Assembly (NCBI RefSeq): GCF_016861975.1
Contig: NZ_BOMB01000015.1
Span: forward strand, 124,001 to 188,000
DNA length: 64,000 nt
Direction: 5' to 3'
DNA from: Actinocatenispora rupis
GTDB taxonomy: Bacteria > Actinomycetota > Actinomycetes > Mycobacteriales > Micromonosporaceae
Numbering within the stretch: position 1 is the first letter of the stretch; every line of letters starts with the position of its first letter. The position numbers and the translations under genes are program-made. Below, piece by piece: positions 41,011 to 50,183 of the stretch. The notes beneath the pieces are model-generated. The model ran no database searches. It was not told the origin of the DNA and worked only from the letters and a program-made list of their open reading frames with translations.

Positions 41011-41653
41011 ACTGCTCGTGGGCGCCGGACTGACGGCCGACCCCGACGTGACGATCGGATACCCGCCGAACCGGTCGGTGCACACCGGGCTCGCGATGGG
41101 CCCGGACGCCCGGCTGCGCAGCGGAACGGTGGTGTACCAGGGATCGCGGATCGGCGCGCGGTTCGAGACGGGGCACCACGTGGTGGTCCGGGAGGGCTGC
41201 ACGATCGGCGACGACGTGTCGGTGTGGAGCAACACCGTCGTGGACTACGGCTGCCGGCTCGGGCACCGCGTCAAGGTGCACTCGAACTGCTACCTGGCGC
41301 AGTACACGGAACTGGGGGACGACGCGTTCCTCGCGCCCGGCGTGACGATCGCGAACGACCTGTACCCGGGCCAGGCGGACTCCGCCCGCGTGATGTCCGG
41401 CCCGTACATCGGGGCCGGTGCGCAGATCGGCGTCAACGTCACGATCCTGCCGTACGTGCGGATCGGGGCGGGCGCGCTGGTCGGTGCGGGTGCCGTGGTG
41501 TCGCGGGACGTACCGCCGGGCGCGGTGGTGTACGGCAACCCGGCGGTCGTGCACGGCACCGTCGACGGGCTCACTGCGATCGCCGAGCGGATCGAGTCCG
41601 ACGGCTCGTCCGCGAGCCGCTTCCGCTTGGTACACAAGGGAAGTGGCGCGTGA
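41000..41653 (+). CDS. Left-handed beta-helix sugar N-acyltransferase (WbpD-like)
   Basis: A 217-residue hexapeptide-repeat protein: repeated [LIV]-G-x4 turns (DARLRSGTVVYQGSRIGARFETGHHVVVREGCTIGDDV) and a C-terminal IGAGALVGAGAVVSRDVPPGAVVYGNPA, the standard acyl-CoA-binding coil of UDP-sugar 3-N-acetyltransferases. It completes the aminosugar pathway. It overlaps the aminotransferase gene by 11 nt. Confidence 0.9.
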   Translation: MSAELLVGAGLTADPDVTIGYPPNRSVHTGLAMGPDARLRSGTVVYQGSRIGARFETGHHVVVREGCTIGDDVSVWSNTVVDYGCRLGHRVKVHSNCYLAQYTELGDDAFLAPGVTIANDLYPGQADSARVMSGPYIGAGAQIGVNVTILPYVRIGAGALVGAGAVVSRDVPPGAVVYGNPAVVHGTVDGLTAIAERIESDGSSASRFRLVHKGSGA

Positions 41654-42312
41654 TGGCCGCCGTCATCAGCCGCTTCGACGCACCCGTACGGCTGCGCGGC
41701 AAGCGCACCCTGGACGTGATCGTCGCGGCCACCCTGCTCGTCCTGCTGGCGCCGCTGCTGGCCCTGGTCTGGCTGGTGGCGTGGCTGTCCGACGGCGCCG
41801 GCGGCGTCATCTTCCGGCAGCTCCGGGTCGGCCGCGACGGCGCCCCCTTCGTCCTCTACAAGTTCCGCACCATGTACGCCGGCGCGCCGGACGACACGCA
41901 CCGCGCGTACGTGCGGCAGCTGCTGGTGTCGGCGGAGCCGGAGTGCGGCGGCAACGGCCTGTACAAGCTGGCCCGCGACCCGCGGATCACCCGGCTCGGC
42001 GCGCTGCTGCGCCGGACCAGCGTCGACGAGCTGCCGCAGCTGGTGAACGTGCTGCGCGGCGAGATGTCGCTGGTCGGCCCGCGCCCCGCGCTGCCGTACG
42101 AGACGGAACTGTTCCCGCCGGAGTACGGCGAGCGGTTCCGGGTGCCGCCCGGGCTGACCGGGCTGTGGCAGGTGTCCGGCCGCAACAAGCTCACCATGCG
42201 GCAGGGCCTCGACCTCGACCTGGAGTACGTGCGGCGGCGGACGCTGCGGCTGGACCTGGCGATCCTGCTGCGTACGGTGCCCGCCGTACTGCACATCGGC
42301 GGTGCGTCGTGA
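41653..42312 (+). CDS. Priming sugar phosphotransferase (WcaJ/ExoY-like)
   Basis: A 219-residue polyprenyl-phosphate sugar-1-phosphate transferase that starts the repeat unit on undecaprenyl phosphate. One membrane segment (about 22-45) is followed by the conserved catalytic domain: YKFRTMY, LRRTSVDELPQLVNVLRGEMSLVGPRP (catalytic Asp-Glu pair in VDELPQ) and GLTGLWQVSGRNKLT. Short form without the N-terminal multi-pass region. ATG 41653, overlapping the upstream stop; GTG 41650 is an alternative. Confidence 0.93.
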   Translation: MAAVISRFDAPVRLRGKRTLDVIVAATLLVLLAPLLALVWLVAWLSDGAGGVIFRQLRVGRDGAPFVLYKFRTMYAGAPDDTHRAYVRQLLVSAEPECGGNGLYKLARDPRITRLGALLRRTSVDELPQLVNVLRGEMSLVGPRPALPYETELFPPEYGERFRVPPGLTGLWQVSGRNKLTMRQGLDLDLEYVRRRTLRLDLAILLRTVPAVLHIGGAS

Positions 42313-44135
42313 GTCCTCGGCGTTCCGCCGGACAGCATGCTTTCCCGCGCGGGGACGGCAGAGCGGCCGTACGCCCGCACCACCGGGACGGCCCGCCAGG
42401 CGCCGTCGCGCGCCACCGCCGAGATCTCCTCCGCGGCGGTGGCGACTCGACCGGGGCGGGGTCGTGGCCGGCGCGCACCACGGGCGCGCCGGGCGACGGC
42501 GGGGCCGTCCGTACGGTGGATCTCGCGGCCGAGTCGGCACCTGCCGGCGCGGCCGGGGACTCGATCGCGGTGGCCGGAGCGACGATAGTCAGCCGGGTGA
42601 CCGGCGTCGCCCGGTTCGCCGCGATCGGGGCGGTACTCGGCCCCACGTTCTTCGCCAACACCTACCAGCTCACCAACTCGCTGCCGAACCTCGTGTACTA
42701 CGGCTTCCTCGGCGGTTCGCTGTTCTCGTCGCTGCTGGTGCCGTCGCTGGTCCGGCACATCGACGCCGGCGACCGCCGGGCCTGCGAGCGGATCGCGGGC
42801 GGGTTCCTCGGCCTGGCGCTGCTGGCGCTCGGCTGCGTCGCCCCGCTCGCCGTACTCGCCGCCCCGTACGCGCTGGCGTTCGGGCACGGTGGGCAGTCCG
42901 GAACCGGGCGCCTGCTGATCCTGATGTTCGTCCCGCAGATCTTCGGGTACGGCATCGTCGGTACGGCCACCGCCGTCATGAACGCGCGGCGGCGGTTCCT
43001 GCTCGCCGCCGCCGCGCCCGCCCTGGAGAACGTCGGCACGCTCGCCGTCCTCGGCGCCGTCGCCCTCCTGTACGGCACCGGCAACCGGGACGTCCCCACC
43101 GGCGAGCTGGTCCTGCTCGGCCTCGGTACGACCGGCGCGGTGCTGCTGCACGCCGCGGTGCAGTGGTGGGGCGCCCGGCGGGCCGGGGTGACGCTGCTGC
43201 CGCGGGCCGGCTGGCGCGAGCCGGAGGTACGCGGGATCGTACGGCGGTCGCTGGCGTCGCTGGGCCAGGCCGGGCTGGTCGCGTTGCAGACGCTGACCCT
43301 GCTGATGGTCGCGAACCGGGTCGCCGGCGGCGTCGTCGCCTTCCAGCTCGGCCTGAACTTCTACGCGCTGGCCATCGCGCTCGCCGCGCAGCCGGTCGCG
43401 CTGTCGTTGCTGCCGCGGCTGTCCCGGATGCACGAACGCGGCGACCTGCCGCTGTTCCGCGACACCCTGGCGCGCGGCGTCTCGCTCGGCCTGTTCGTCG
43501 CGGTCCCCGCCGCCGTCGGCTACCTGGTACTCGCCGGGCCGCTGGCGCACGCGGTGACGTTCGGGCGGATGGGGTCGGAGGCGGGCGTGACCATGGTGTC
43601 GATGTCGCTGGCCGGGATCGCCGTCGCGGTCGTCGGCGAGACCGTCTTCATGATCAGCACGTACGCCTGGTACGCGGGCAAGGACACCCGCAGCCCCCTG
43701 TACTCGATGCTGCTCCAGGCGGTGATCTGCCTCGGCCTGGCCGCGGCGGCGTCCCGACTGTCCGGTGTCGCGGTGCTGTTCGGGCTCGGTGTCGCGCTGA
43801 CCGTCGCGTCGCTGATCTCGTCGAGCCACCTGAGCGTACGGCTGTGGCGGGCGCTGCCGTCCGGTACCGAGCGCCTCGCGCCGTCCGTGGCGAAGGTCGT
43901 CGCCGGTGCCGTCCTGCTCGCCGGGCCGGCCTGGCTGACCGCCCGGTTGCTCGGCCCGCACGTCGGTACGCCCGCGACGCTCGCCGCGTCGATCACCGCC
44001 GGCGCCGGTACGTACCTGGCGGTGCAGGCGTTGTGGCGCGCTCCGGAACTGCGCTGGCTGGCCGGCGGGCTGCGGTACCTGCGCGGGTCCGGCCGCGCCG
44101 TCACGACCCCGGAGGGGGCACGGGCCGATGGCTGA
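42309..44135 (+). CDS. MurJ/Wzx-like polysaccharide lipid flippase
   Basis: A 608-residue MviN/MurJ-type MOP transporter with about 12-14 helices beginning near residue 85 (IVSRVTGVARFAAIGAVLGPTFFANTYQ). The first ~80 residues are hydrophilic and Arg-rich with no recognisable domain. In this cluster it most likely flips the undecaprenyl-linked repeat unit, the Wzx role. GTG 42309 gives a GTGA overlap; a start further in, near 42590, is conceivable given the poor N-terminal composition. Confidence 0.87.
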   Translation: MSPRRSAGQHAFPRGDGRAAVRPHHRDGPPGAVARHRRDLLRGGGDSTGAGSWPARTTGAPGDGGAVRTVDLAAESAPAGAAGDSIAVAGATIVSRVTGVARFAAIGAVLGPTFFANTYQLTNSLPNLVYYGFLGGSLFSSLLVPSLVRHIDAGDRRACERIAGGFLGLALLALGCVAPLAVLAAPYALAFGHGGQSGTGRLLILMFVPQIFGYGIVGTATAVMNARRRFLLAAAAPALENVGTLAVLGAVALLYGTGNRDVPTGELVLLGLGTTGAVLLHAAVQWWGARRAGVTLLPRAGWREPEVRGIVRRSLASLGQAGLVALQTLTLLMVANRVAGGVVAFQLGLNFYALAIALAAQPVALSLLPRLSRMHERGDLPLFRDTLARGVSLGLFVAVPAAVGYLVLAGPLAHAVTFGRMGSEAGVTMVSMSLAGIAVAVVGETVFMISTYAWYAGKDTRSPLYSMLLQAVICLGLAAAASRLSGVAVLFGLGVALTVASLISSSHLSVRLWRALPSGTERLAPSVAKVVAGAVLLAGPAWLTARLLGPHVGTPATLAASITAGAGTYLAVQALWRAPELRWLAGGLRYLRGSGRAVTTPEGARADG

Positions 44136-45525
44136 ACTGACGGGCGTACGCCGGCCGGTACCGCTGCTGGTGCCCGGCCTGCTGACCGGCGCCGTCGCGG
44201 TCGGCGCGGCCTCGACGTACAGCGTGAAGCTGGCGCTGGCGGGCGCGGTCGCGGCCGGGCTGGTGGCGCTGGTGTGGGCGCGGCCGGCGGTCGGCGCGTA
44301 CCTGGTGATCGCGTTGACGCCGCTGACGGTCGGCATCGACCGCGGCCTGGCGATCCCCGTACTCCGCCCGAACGAGGCGCTCGACCTGCTGGTCGGCGCG
44401 ACGCTCGCGGTCCGCGGGCTGGTGCGCGCGCGTACCGGCGGGTTGGGGCGGTTGCGGATCAGCAGGCTGGAGTGGTCGCTGGTGGCGATGGCCGTGTGCA
44501 GCTCGGTCGTGCCGCTGCTGTGGATGCTCGCCCGCAACCACCCCATCACCACCGACGACCTGATGTACGCGCTGGTCATGTGGAAGTACCTGGGCGTGTA
44601 CGCGATCGTGCGGTTCAGCGTGCGCGACGACGCGCAGGTACGCCGGTGCCTGTGGGTCGGCGTGTTCGCGGCGTCGGCGGTCGCGGTGGTCGCGATCGTG
44701 CAGTCGCTCGGCCTGTTCGGCGTACCGGGGCTGCTGGCGCACTTCTACGCGCCGTACGGGGACGCCGGGGCGACCGCGCAGGCCCGCGGCTCGTCCACGC
44801 TGGCGTTGCCGGCCGCCACCGCCGACCTGCTCATCTTCAACCTGGCCGTGGTCGCCGGCCTGTGGCTGCGGATGCACCGCCACCGCCTGGTCCTCGCCGG
44901 CATCGCCCTGGTACTCGTCCTCGGCGCGCTGTCGGCCGGCGAGTTCTCCAGCACGATCGGCCTGGTCGTCGCGCTGGTGAGCATCGCGGCGGTGACCGGC
45001 GCGCCGCGGCTGCTGCTGCTCGCCGCGCCGGCCGCGCTCGCCGGCATGACCGTACTCAAGCCGGTGGTGGCGACCCGCCTGGAGGGCTTCGGCTCGGCGT
45101 CCGGCCTGCCGGCGAGCTGGGTCGGCCGGCTCAACAACCTCCGCACGTACTTCTGGCCCACCCTGTTCAGCGACGACAACTGGACCCTCGGCGTACGCCC
45201 CTCCGCCCGCGTGCCGGTGTCCAGCCAGATCCTCGGGTACGTCTGGATCGAGTCCGGCTACACGTGGCTGCTGTGGGGCGGCGGTATCCCGCTGCTCGGC
45301 GCGTTCGTGTGGTTCGTCGTCGAGTCGGTGCGGTCCGGCTGGCGGGCCGCCCGGCACGCCGTCGGCGCGGCGAGCGTCGCCGGCATCGCGGTCGTCGTCG
45401 CCGTGCTCGTGACCGCCGTCCTGATGGCCTTCGATCCCCATCTGACCTACCGCGGTTCAGCGGACGAACTGTTCGCCCTGCTCGCGCTGACCGCAACCGC
45501 CCGGATTCGGAAGGTAGTTCGATGA
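44128..45525 (+). CDS. O-antigen ligase/polymerase-like membrane protein (Wzy role)
   Basis: A 465-residue protein with about 11-12 membrane helices and one large extracellular loop (about residues 305-360) carrying FGSASGLPASWVGRLNNLRTYFWPTL and SSQILGYVWIESGYTW, consistent with the Wzy_C/O-antigen ligase superfamily loop. Its place between the flippase and Wzz-like gene supports polymerisation of the repeat unit. It overlaps the flippase gene by 8 nt. Confidence 0.83.
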   Translation: MAELTGVRRPVPLLVPGLLTGAVAVGAASTYSVKLALAGAVAAGLVALVWARPAVGAYLVIALTPLTVGIDRGLAIPVLRPNEALDLLVGATLAVRGLVRARTGGLGRLRISRLEWSLVAMAVCSSVVPLLWMLARNHPITTDDLMYALVMWKYLGVYAIVRFSVRDDAQVRRCLWVGVFAASAVAVVAIVQSLGLFGVPGLLAHFYAPYGDAGATAQARGSSTLALPAATADLLIFNLAVVAGLWLRMHRHRLVLAGIALVLVLGALSAGEFSSTIGLVVALVSIAAVTGAPRLLLLAAPAALAGMTVLKPVVATRLEGFGSASGLPASWVGRLNNLRTYFWPTLFSDDNWTLGVRPSARVPVSSQILGYVWIESGYTWLLWGGGIPLLGAFVWFVVESVRSGWRAARHAVGAASVAGIAVVVAVLVTAVLMAFDPHLTYRGSADELFALLALTATARIRKVVR

Positions 45526-47087
45526 GTACAACCACCAACCCGGCCGCCGGCGGCGGCCAGTACCGCCCGGACGCGGAGCCGCACGGCCGTCGGTTCCTGC
45601 TCGTCAATCTCGGCTGGATCGCCCTGGTGACCCTGCTCGTGACGGCCGGCGCGGCCGTGATGTCCTGGTCGCGCACCCCGACGTACGCCTCGGCCGCGCA
45701 GGTTCAGGTCCCGCCCGGGGTCGTGGCCGGCACGACGGTCGCGCAGCCGGTCGACATGGGTACCGAGAAGGCGGTGGCGTCGTCGACCGCGGTCGTGCAG
45801 ATCGCGGCGCGGAAGCTGCACCTGCCGGTGTCCACGCTGGCGCACGGGCTGACCGTGACGGTCCCGGTCGACACGGCCGTCCTGGACATCAAGTACACCG
45901 GGTCGTCGCCGCGGATCGCGCAGCAGCGCGCGCAGGCCGTCGCCGAGGCGTACGTGTCGTACCGGACGACGAGGCAGCGTGCGGACCTGGCGACCGCCAA
46001 GAAGGCCAACCTGAAGGGCGTGACGGTGGTGCCGGCACCGTCGCCCGCGCTGATCGACGACGCGAACCTGCCGACGAAGCCGGCCTCGCCCAACCACCTG
46101 ACCGACCTGGCCGTGGCGGCCGTGATCGGGCTGGCGCTGGGTCTCGGCATCGCCCTCGTCCGGGACCGCCGCGACGACCGGGTACGCAGCGGCGCCGATC
46201 TCGCCGCCCGCGCCGGCGCGCGCCTGCTCGGCCAGATCCCCGCGTACCGGCCGGTGGGCGTGGTGGGACCGTCCCGGGCCGCCGACGCGTACCGGGCGGT
46301 GCGGGCCCGGCTGTCCCGGGTGATCGCCACCGAGCGCGCCCGTACGTTGCTGGTCACGTCCGCGTCGCAGCACGCGACCGGGGCGACGGCGGCGAACCTG
46401 GCCGCCGGGCTGGCCCGTACCGGGACGCGGACGTTGCTGGTGGGCCCGGCCGAACCGTTCGGGCTGCCGGCGGAACCGTCGCTCGGTGACGTGCTCGCGG
46501 GTACCGCCGAGGTCGGGGAAGCGGTGCGGCACACCGGGATCGACGGGCTGACGCTGTTGCCGTCCGGCGGGTACGGCGACGACGACGCGCTGCTCGACGC
46601 CGCGTCGCTGGCCCAGGTGATGCACGAACTGTGCTGGCGCTCCGACCTCGTCGTACTGGACGCGCCGCCGCTGCCGGCCGGGCCGGACGCCGAGCTGTTG
46701 GCCGCGCACGCGGACCTGGCGCTGCTGGTGGCGCGGTCCCGCCGGACCCACCGCCGGCAGGTACGCCAGGCCGTGGACCGGCTCACCGCCGCGGGCGTAC
46801 CGCTGGCGGGGTGCGTGCTCGACCACGTGGGCCGCAGCCGCCGCGCCGAGGTACTGCACCGGGCGCCGTCCCGCGGGCTGCTTCCGTTGCTGCGCCAGGC
46901 GATCGGCCGCCGCCGTACGACCGGGGCGGACGCCGCGGACGTACCGGGGACCGCGGAGCAGGGGAGTGCGCCGGAGACCCGGGCAGCGGCATCGTCCACA
47001 TCGGACGGTGCGCGCACGCCGCTGGTGCACGCCTTCGTACCCGGGCGGGACGGGTCCGACCGCGCCGCCGGGAACGGGCGGGAGTAG
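45522..47087 (+). CDS. Wzz/CapC-like chain-length protein fused to degenerate BY-kinase domain
   Basis: A 521-residue protein: two membrane helices (about 26-48 and 195-215) flank an extracellular Wzz-type domain with the NLPTKPASPN proline-rich turn before the second helix. The cytoplasmic domain has the CpsD/BY-kinase fold order, but the Walker A position reads SASQHATGATA (279-289) without the GK[ST] lysine, and the Walker A' DxD is absent (LLVGPAEPFG). Walker B (LVVLDAPP) remains. There is no Tyr cluster at the C-terminus. It probably regulates chain length without ATP-driven autophosphorylation. Confidence 0.85.
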   Translation: MSTTTNPAAGGGQYRPDAEPHGRRFLLVNLGWIALVTLLVTAGAAVMSWSRTPTYASAAQVQVPPGVVAGTTVAQPVDMGTEKAVASSTAVVQIAARKLHLPVSTLAHGLTVTVPVDTAVLDIKYTGSSPRIAQQRAQAVAEAYVSYRTTRQRADLATAKKANLKGVTVVPAPSPALIDDANLPTKPASPNHLTDLAVAAVIGLALGLGIALVRDRRDDRVRSGADLAARAGARLLGQIPAYRPVGVVGPSRAADAYRAVRARLSRVIATERARTLLVTSASQHATGATAANLAAGLARTGTRTLLVGPAEPFGLPAEPSLGDVLAGTAEVGEAVRHTGIDGLTLLPSGGYGDDDALLDAASLAQVMHELCWRSDLVVLDAPPLPAGPDAELLAAHADLALLVARSRRTHRRQVRQAVDRLTAAGVPLAGCVLDHVGRSRRAEVLHRAPSRGLLPLLRQAIGRRRTTGADAADVPGTAEQGSAPETRAAASSTSDGARTPLVHAFVPGRDGSDRAAGNGRE

Positions 47088-47096
47088 GCGAGGACG

Positions 47097-50000
47097 ATGA
47101 CCGGACAGGCACGGGGCCCGCGACGGGTCCGGACCGACCGGGCGCCGTGGCCCGCGCGGCTCGGCGCGGTACTGCACGGGCGCCGCGGCGGGGCGGTGGC
47201 GTGGCTGCGGGTGGCCGCCGCCGCGCTGCTGGCCGCGGGTCTCGTGCTGGTGCCGGCCGCGTCCGCGCCGGCCGCACCGCAGACCAGGGTGTCGCTCACC
47301 TTCGACAACGGCGCCGCCAGCCAGTACGACCTCGGGTACCAGCAGGCGCTGAAGCCGCACCACGCGACCGCCACGTACTTCGTGAACTCGGGGACGATCG
47401 GCGTCGGCACCAACATCATGACCTGGAACGAGCTGAGCACGCTCGCCGCCGACGGCAACGACATCGGCGGCAAGACGGTCGACGGCTCCGACCTGACCAC
47501 CGATCCGGATCCCAGCTCGCAGGTGTGCAACGACCGTACGGCGCTGGTGCAGCACGGTCTCGACCCCGTCGCGTTCGCGTACCCGGGCGGTGCGTTCGAC
47601 CCGACGGTCGAGAACGTCGTCAAGGCCTGCGGGTACGGCAGCGCCCGGTCGGCCGGCTCGCTGTCGCCGAACGGCCCCACGTACGCGGAGGCGCTGCCGC
47701 CGACCGACTGGTACGCCACGCGCGCGTGGGCGCCGACCGGTCAGGTGACGCTCGCGGACATGAAGTCGCTGGTGTCGGGCGCGGCGCAGGACGGCGGCTG
47801 GACGCAGATCGTGATGGATCGGGTCTGTTCGCAGACCGCCGATCCGGGCGACTACAGCGCCTGCACGTCGACCTCCGGCTGGGTCGACCTGGGCGACCTG
47901 AACTCGTTCCTCGACTGGATGGGCAACGCCGGGCAGTCCGGTGGCGCGCCCGCCGGTGCGGCGCTGAGTACGGTGCGGGACGCGGCGATCTCCGCCGACA
48001 CGACCGCCCCGTCGACCGCCGTCGCGTGCAACGGCCAGCCCTGCACGGGATCCACGTACGACCAGACGGTGTTCGTGACGCTCGCGCCGACCGACACCGG
48101 GTCCGGCGTGGCGAGCACGCACTACACCACCGACGGCACCGATCCGACGCTGTCCAGCCCGACGTACGGCGGGCGGATCGCGGTCACGCACCCGACGACC
48201 GTCAACTTCCGGTCGTGGGACAACGCCGGCAACGCGGAGGCGGTGCAGAGCCGGACGATCCAGGCCAGCCCGGCGCCGGACTCCTCGCCGCCGACGACCA
48301 CGATCTCCTGCAACGGCAACGCGTGTGACACGCCGACCACCGGCAAGGTCTCGGTCGCGCTGAACGCCAGCGACGCGTCCGGCTGGGGCGTGGACAGGAC
48401 CTACTACACCACCGACGGCACGACACCCACCACGTCGAGCCAGGTGTACTCCGGCCCGTTCACGCTGACGACCGGTACGACGACCGTGAAGTACTTCTCG
48501 ACGGATCTGGCGGGGAACGCGGAAGCGCCGCAGTCGCAACAGATCACGGTCGATCCGTACCACACGGCGGTGGCGCTCACCTTCGACGACCAGTACGCGG
48601 GCGTGTACCGGTACCTGCGGCCGATGCTGCGGTCGCATGGCATGAACGCCACCATCTACACGATCACGTCCGACTCGACGGACCAGAACGCCTGCTGCAT
48701 GACGTACGGGCAGCTGCGCACGATGCAGAGCGAGGGCGACGACATCGGCGGGCACGGCCGGGAGCACCTGGACCTGACCGACCCGGGTACGACGACGGCG
48801 CAGAAGACCGCGGACGTCTGCGAGTCCCGCCAGGACCTGCTGGACAACGGGATCTACGACCCGGTCTCGTTCGCCTACCCGTTCGGCTCGTACAACGCGG
48901 CGGCCGAACAGATCGTCAAGTCCTGCGGGTACGCGACGGCCCGGCAGGGCGGCGGTCTCGCGCAGACGACGACCACGCCGGGGCCGAAGTACGCGGACAC
49001 CCAGCCGCCGCAGGATCCGCTGGCACTACCCGCGATCGACGTGAACGCGCCGAACGCGAAGGTGCTCGGCGACCTGGAGAACTACGTCACGGCGGCCTCG
49101 TCGCACGGCGGCGGCCTGCTGGTACTGACGTTCCACGAGGTGTGCGACAAGTCGCAGTCGGACTACGGCTCCTGCATGTCGTCGTGGAGCGCGGTGGACA
49201 CCACGGTCATGTCGCAGTTCCTGACGTGGCTGGGCGGTGCCGGGCAGTCCGGCGGCGCCCCGGCCGGCGTCCAGGTCCAGACCGTACGGGCGGCGACGGC
49301 CGCGGCGCAGGACACCACGCCGCCGTCGGTCACCGCGCAGTGCAACGGCAGCGCGTGCCAGGACACCCAGTACGCGGCGCCGGTGAAGGTCGCGCTGGAC
49401 GCGACGGACAGCGGCGGCGTCGGCGTGCGGCAGGTCCACTACACGACCGACGGCTCCACGCCGACGACCGCGAGCCCGGTGTACGGCACGCCGTTGACGG
49501 TGTCGAAGACCACGACGGTGAAGTACTTCGCGGTGGACAACGACGGCAACAGCGGGCCGGTGCAGAGCCAGACGGTCACGATCGACAGCACCGCGCCGAC
49601 CACGTCGGTCAGCTGCAACGGCGCGGCCTGCGCCGCCTGGTACCAGGCGACGCCGGTGTCGGTCGGGTTGACCGCGACCGACAACGCCGGCGGCGTCGGC
49701 GGCACCAAGACGTACTACACGACCAACGGGACGACGCCGACGAAGTCGAGCCCGACGTACACCGGGCCGTTCCCGGTGTCGGTCACGACGACGGTGAAGT
49801 GCTTCTCCGTCGACGGCGCCGGCAACACGGAGGCGGTGAAGACGCAGGCGGTCCGCGTGGACGCGGCGGCGCCGACCGTCTCGATCACGTTGCCGCGCAC
49901 CGGAACCATCGTCCTGTCCGGGACGACCGTGCCGATCACGGCGAGCGCCGCGGACCGCGGTACCGGTACCGGCGCGGCGTCCGGGCTGGCGAACGTGAAG

Positions 50001-50168
50001 TTCTACCTGGACGGCACGACGCTCGTCGGCACCGACACCACGGCTCCGTACACGGCGTCGTGGAGCACCAGCGGCGTCGCGAAGGGCGTGCACACGCTGA
50101 CCGCGGTCGCCACCGACGTTGCGGGCAACGCCACCCGGTCGGCGGGCGTCCAGGTGACCATTCGGTAA
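47097..50168 (+). CDS. Large secreted protein with two NodB deacetylase domains and chitobiase-like repeats
   Basis: A 1023-residue exported protein: signal/anchor at about 36-60, first NodB domain 63-290, two ~85-residue CHB_HEX_C-like repeats (YTTDGTxPTxSSxxYxGP), second NodB domain 490-735, two more such repeats, and a C-terminal Ig-like repeat (TAVATDVAGN). The second NodB domain keeps TFDD (495-498), His553 and His557 in GGHGREH, and the late His in TFHEVC. In the first, these positions read TFDN, GGKTVDG and VMDRVC, so it should be inactive. Predicted to de-N-acetylate or bind the exopolysaccharide outside the cell. Confidence 0.87.
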   Translation: MTGQARGPRRVRTDRAPWPARLGAVLHGRRGGAVAWLRVAAAALLAAGLVLVPAASAPAAPQTRVSLTFDNGAASQYDLGYQQALKPHHATATYFVNSGTIGVGTNIMTWNELSTLAADGNDIGGKTVDGSDLTTDPDPSSQVCNDRTALVQHGLDPVAFAYPGGAFDPTVENVVKACGYGSARSAGSLSPNGPTYAEALPPTDWYATRAWAPTGQVTLADMKSLVSGAAQDGGWTQIVMDRVCSQTADPGDYSACTSTSGWVDLGDLNSFLDWMGNAGQSGGAPAGAALSTVRDAAISADTTAPSTAVACNGQPCTGSTYDQTVFVTLAPTDTGSGVASTHYTTDGTDPTLSSPTYGGRIAVTHPTTVNFRSWDNAGNAEAVQSRTIQASPAPDSSPPTTTISCNGNACDTPTTGKVSVALNASDASGWGVDRTYYTTDGTTPTTSSQVYSGPFTLTTGTTTVKYFSTDLAGNAEAPQSQQITVDPYHTAVALTFDDQYAGVYRYLRPMLRSHGMNATIYTITSDSTDQNACCMTYGQLRTMQSEGDDIGGHGREHLDLTDPGTTTAQKTADVCESRQDLLDNGIYDPVSFAYPFGSYNAAAEQIVKSCGYATARQGGGLAQTTTTPGPKYADTQPPQDPLALPAIDVNAPNAKVLGDLENYVTAASSHGGGLLVLTFHEVCDKSQSDYGSCMSSWSAVDTTVMSQFLTWLGGAGQSGGAPAGVQVQTVRAATAAAQDTTPPSVTAQCNGSACQDTQYAAPVKVALDATDSGGVGVRQVHYTTDGSTPTTASPVYGTPLTVSKTTTVKYFAVDNDGNSGPVQSQTVTIDSTAPTTSVSCNGAACAAWYQATPVSVGLTATDNAGGVGGTKTYYTTNGTTPTKSSPTYTGPFPVSVTTTVKCFSVDGAGNTEAVKTQAVRVDAAAPTVSITLPRTGTIVLSGTTVPITASAADRGTGTGAASGLANVKFYLDGTTLVGTDTTAPYTASWSTSGVAKGVHTLTAVATDVAGNATRSAGVQVTIR

Positions 50169-50183
50169 CTGAGGGGGAGAGCA

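Noticed and set aside
45447-48767. Long minus-strand open frame opposite the Wzz-like and deacetylase genes
   Set aside because: Product is Arg/Gly/Val-rich without domains; the plus strand carries clear family motifs with ribosome sites.
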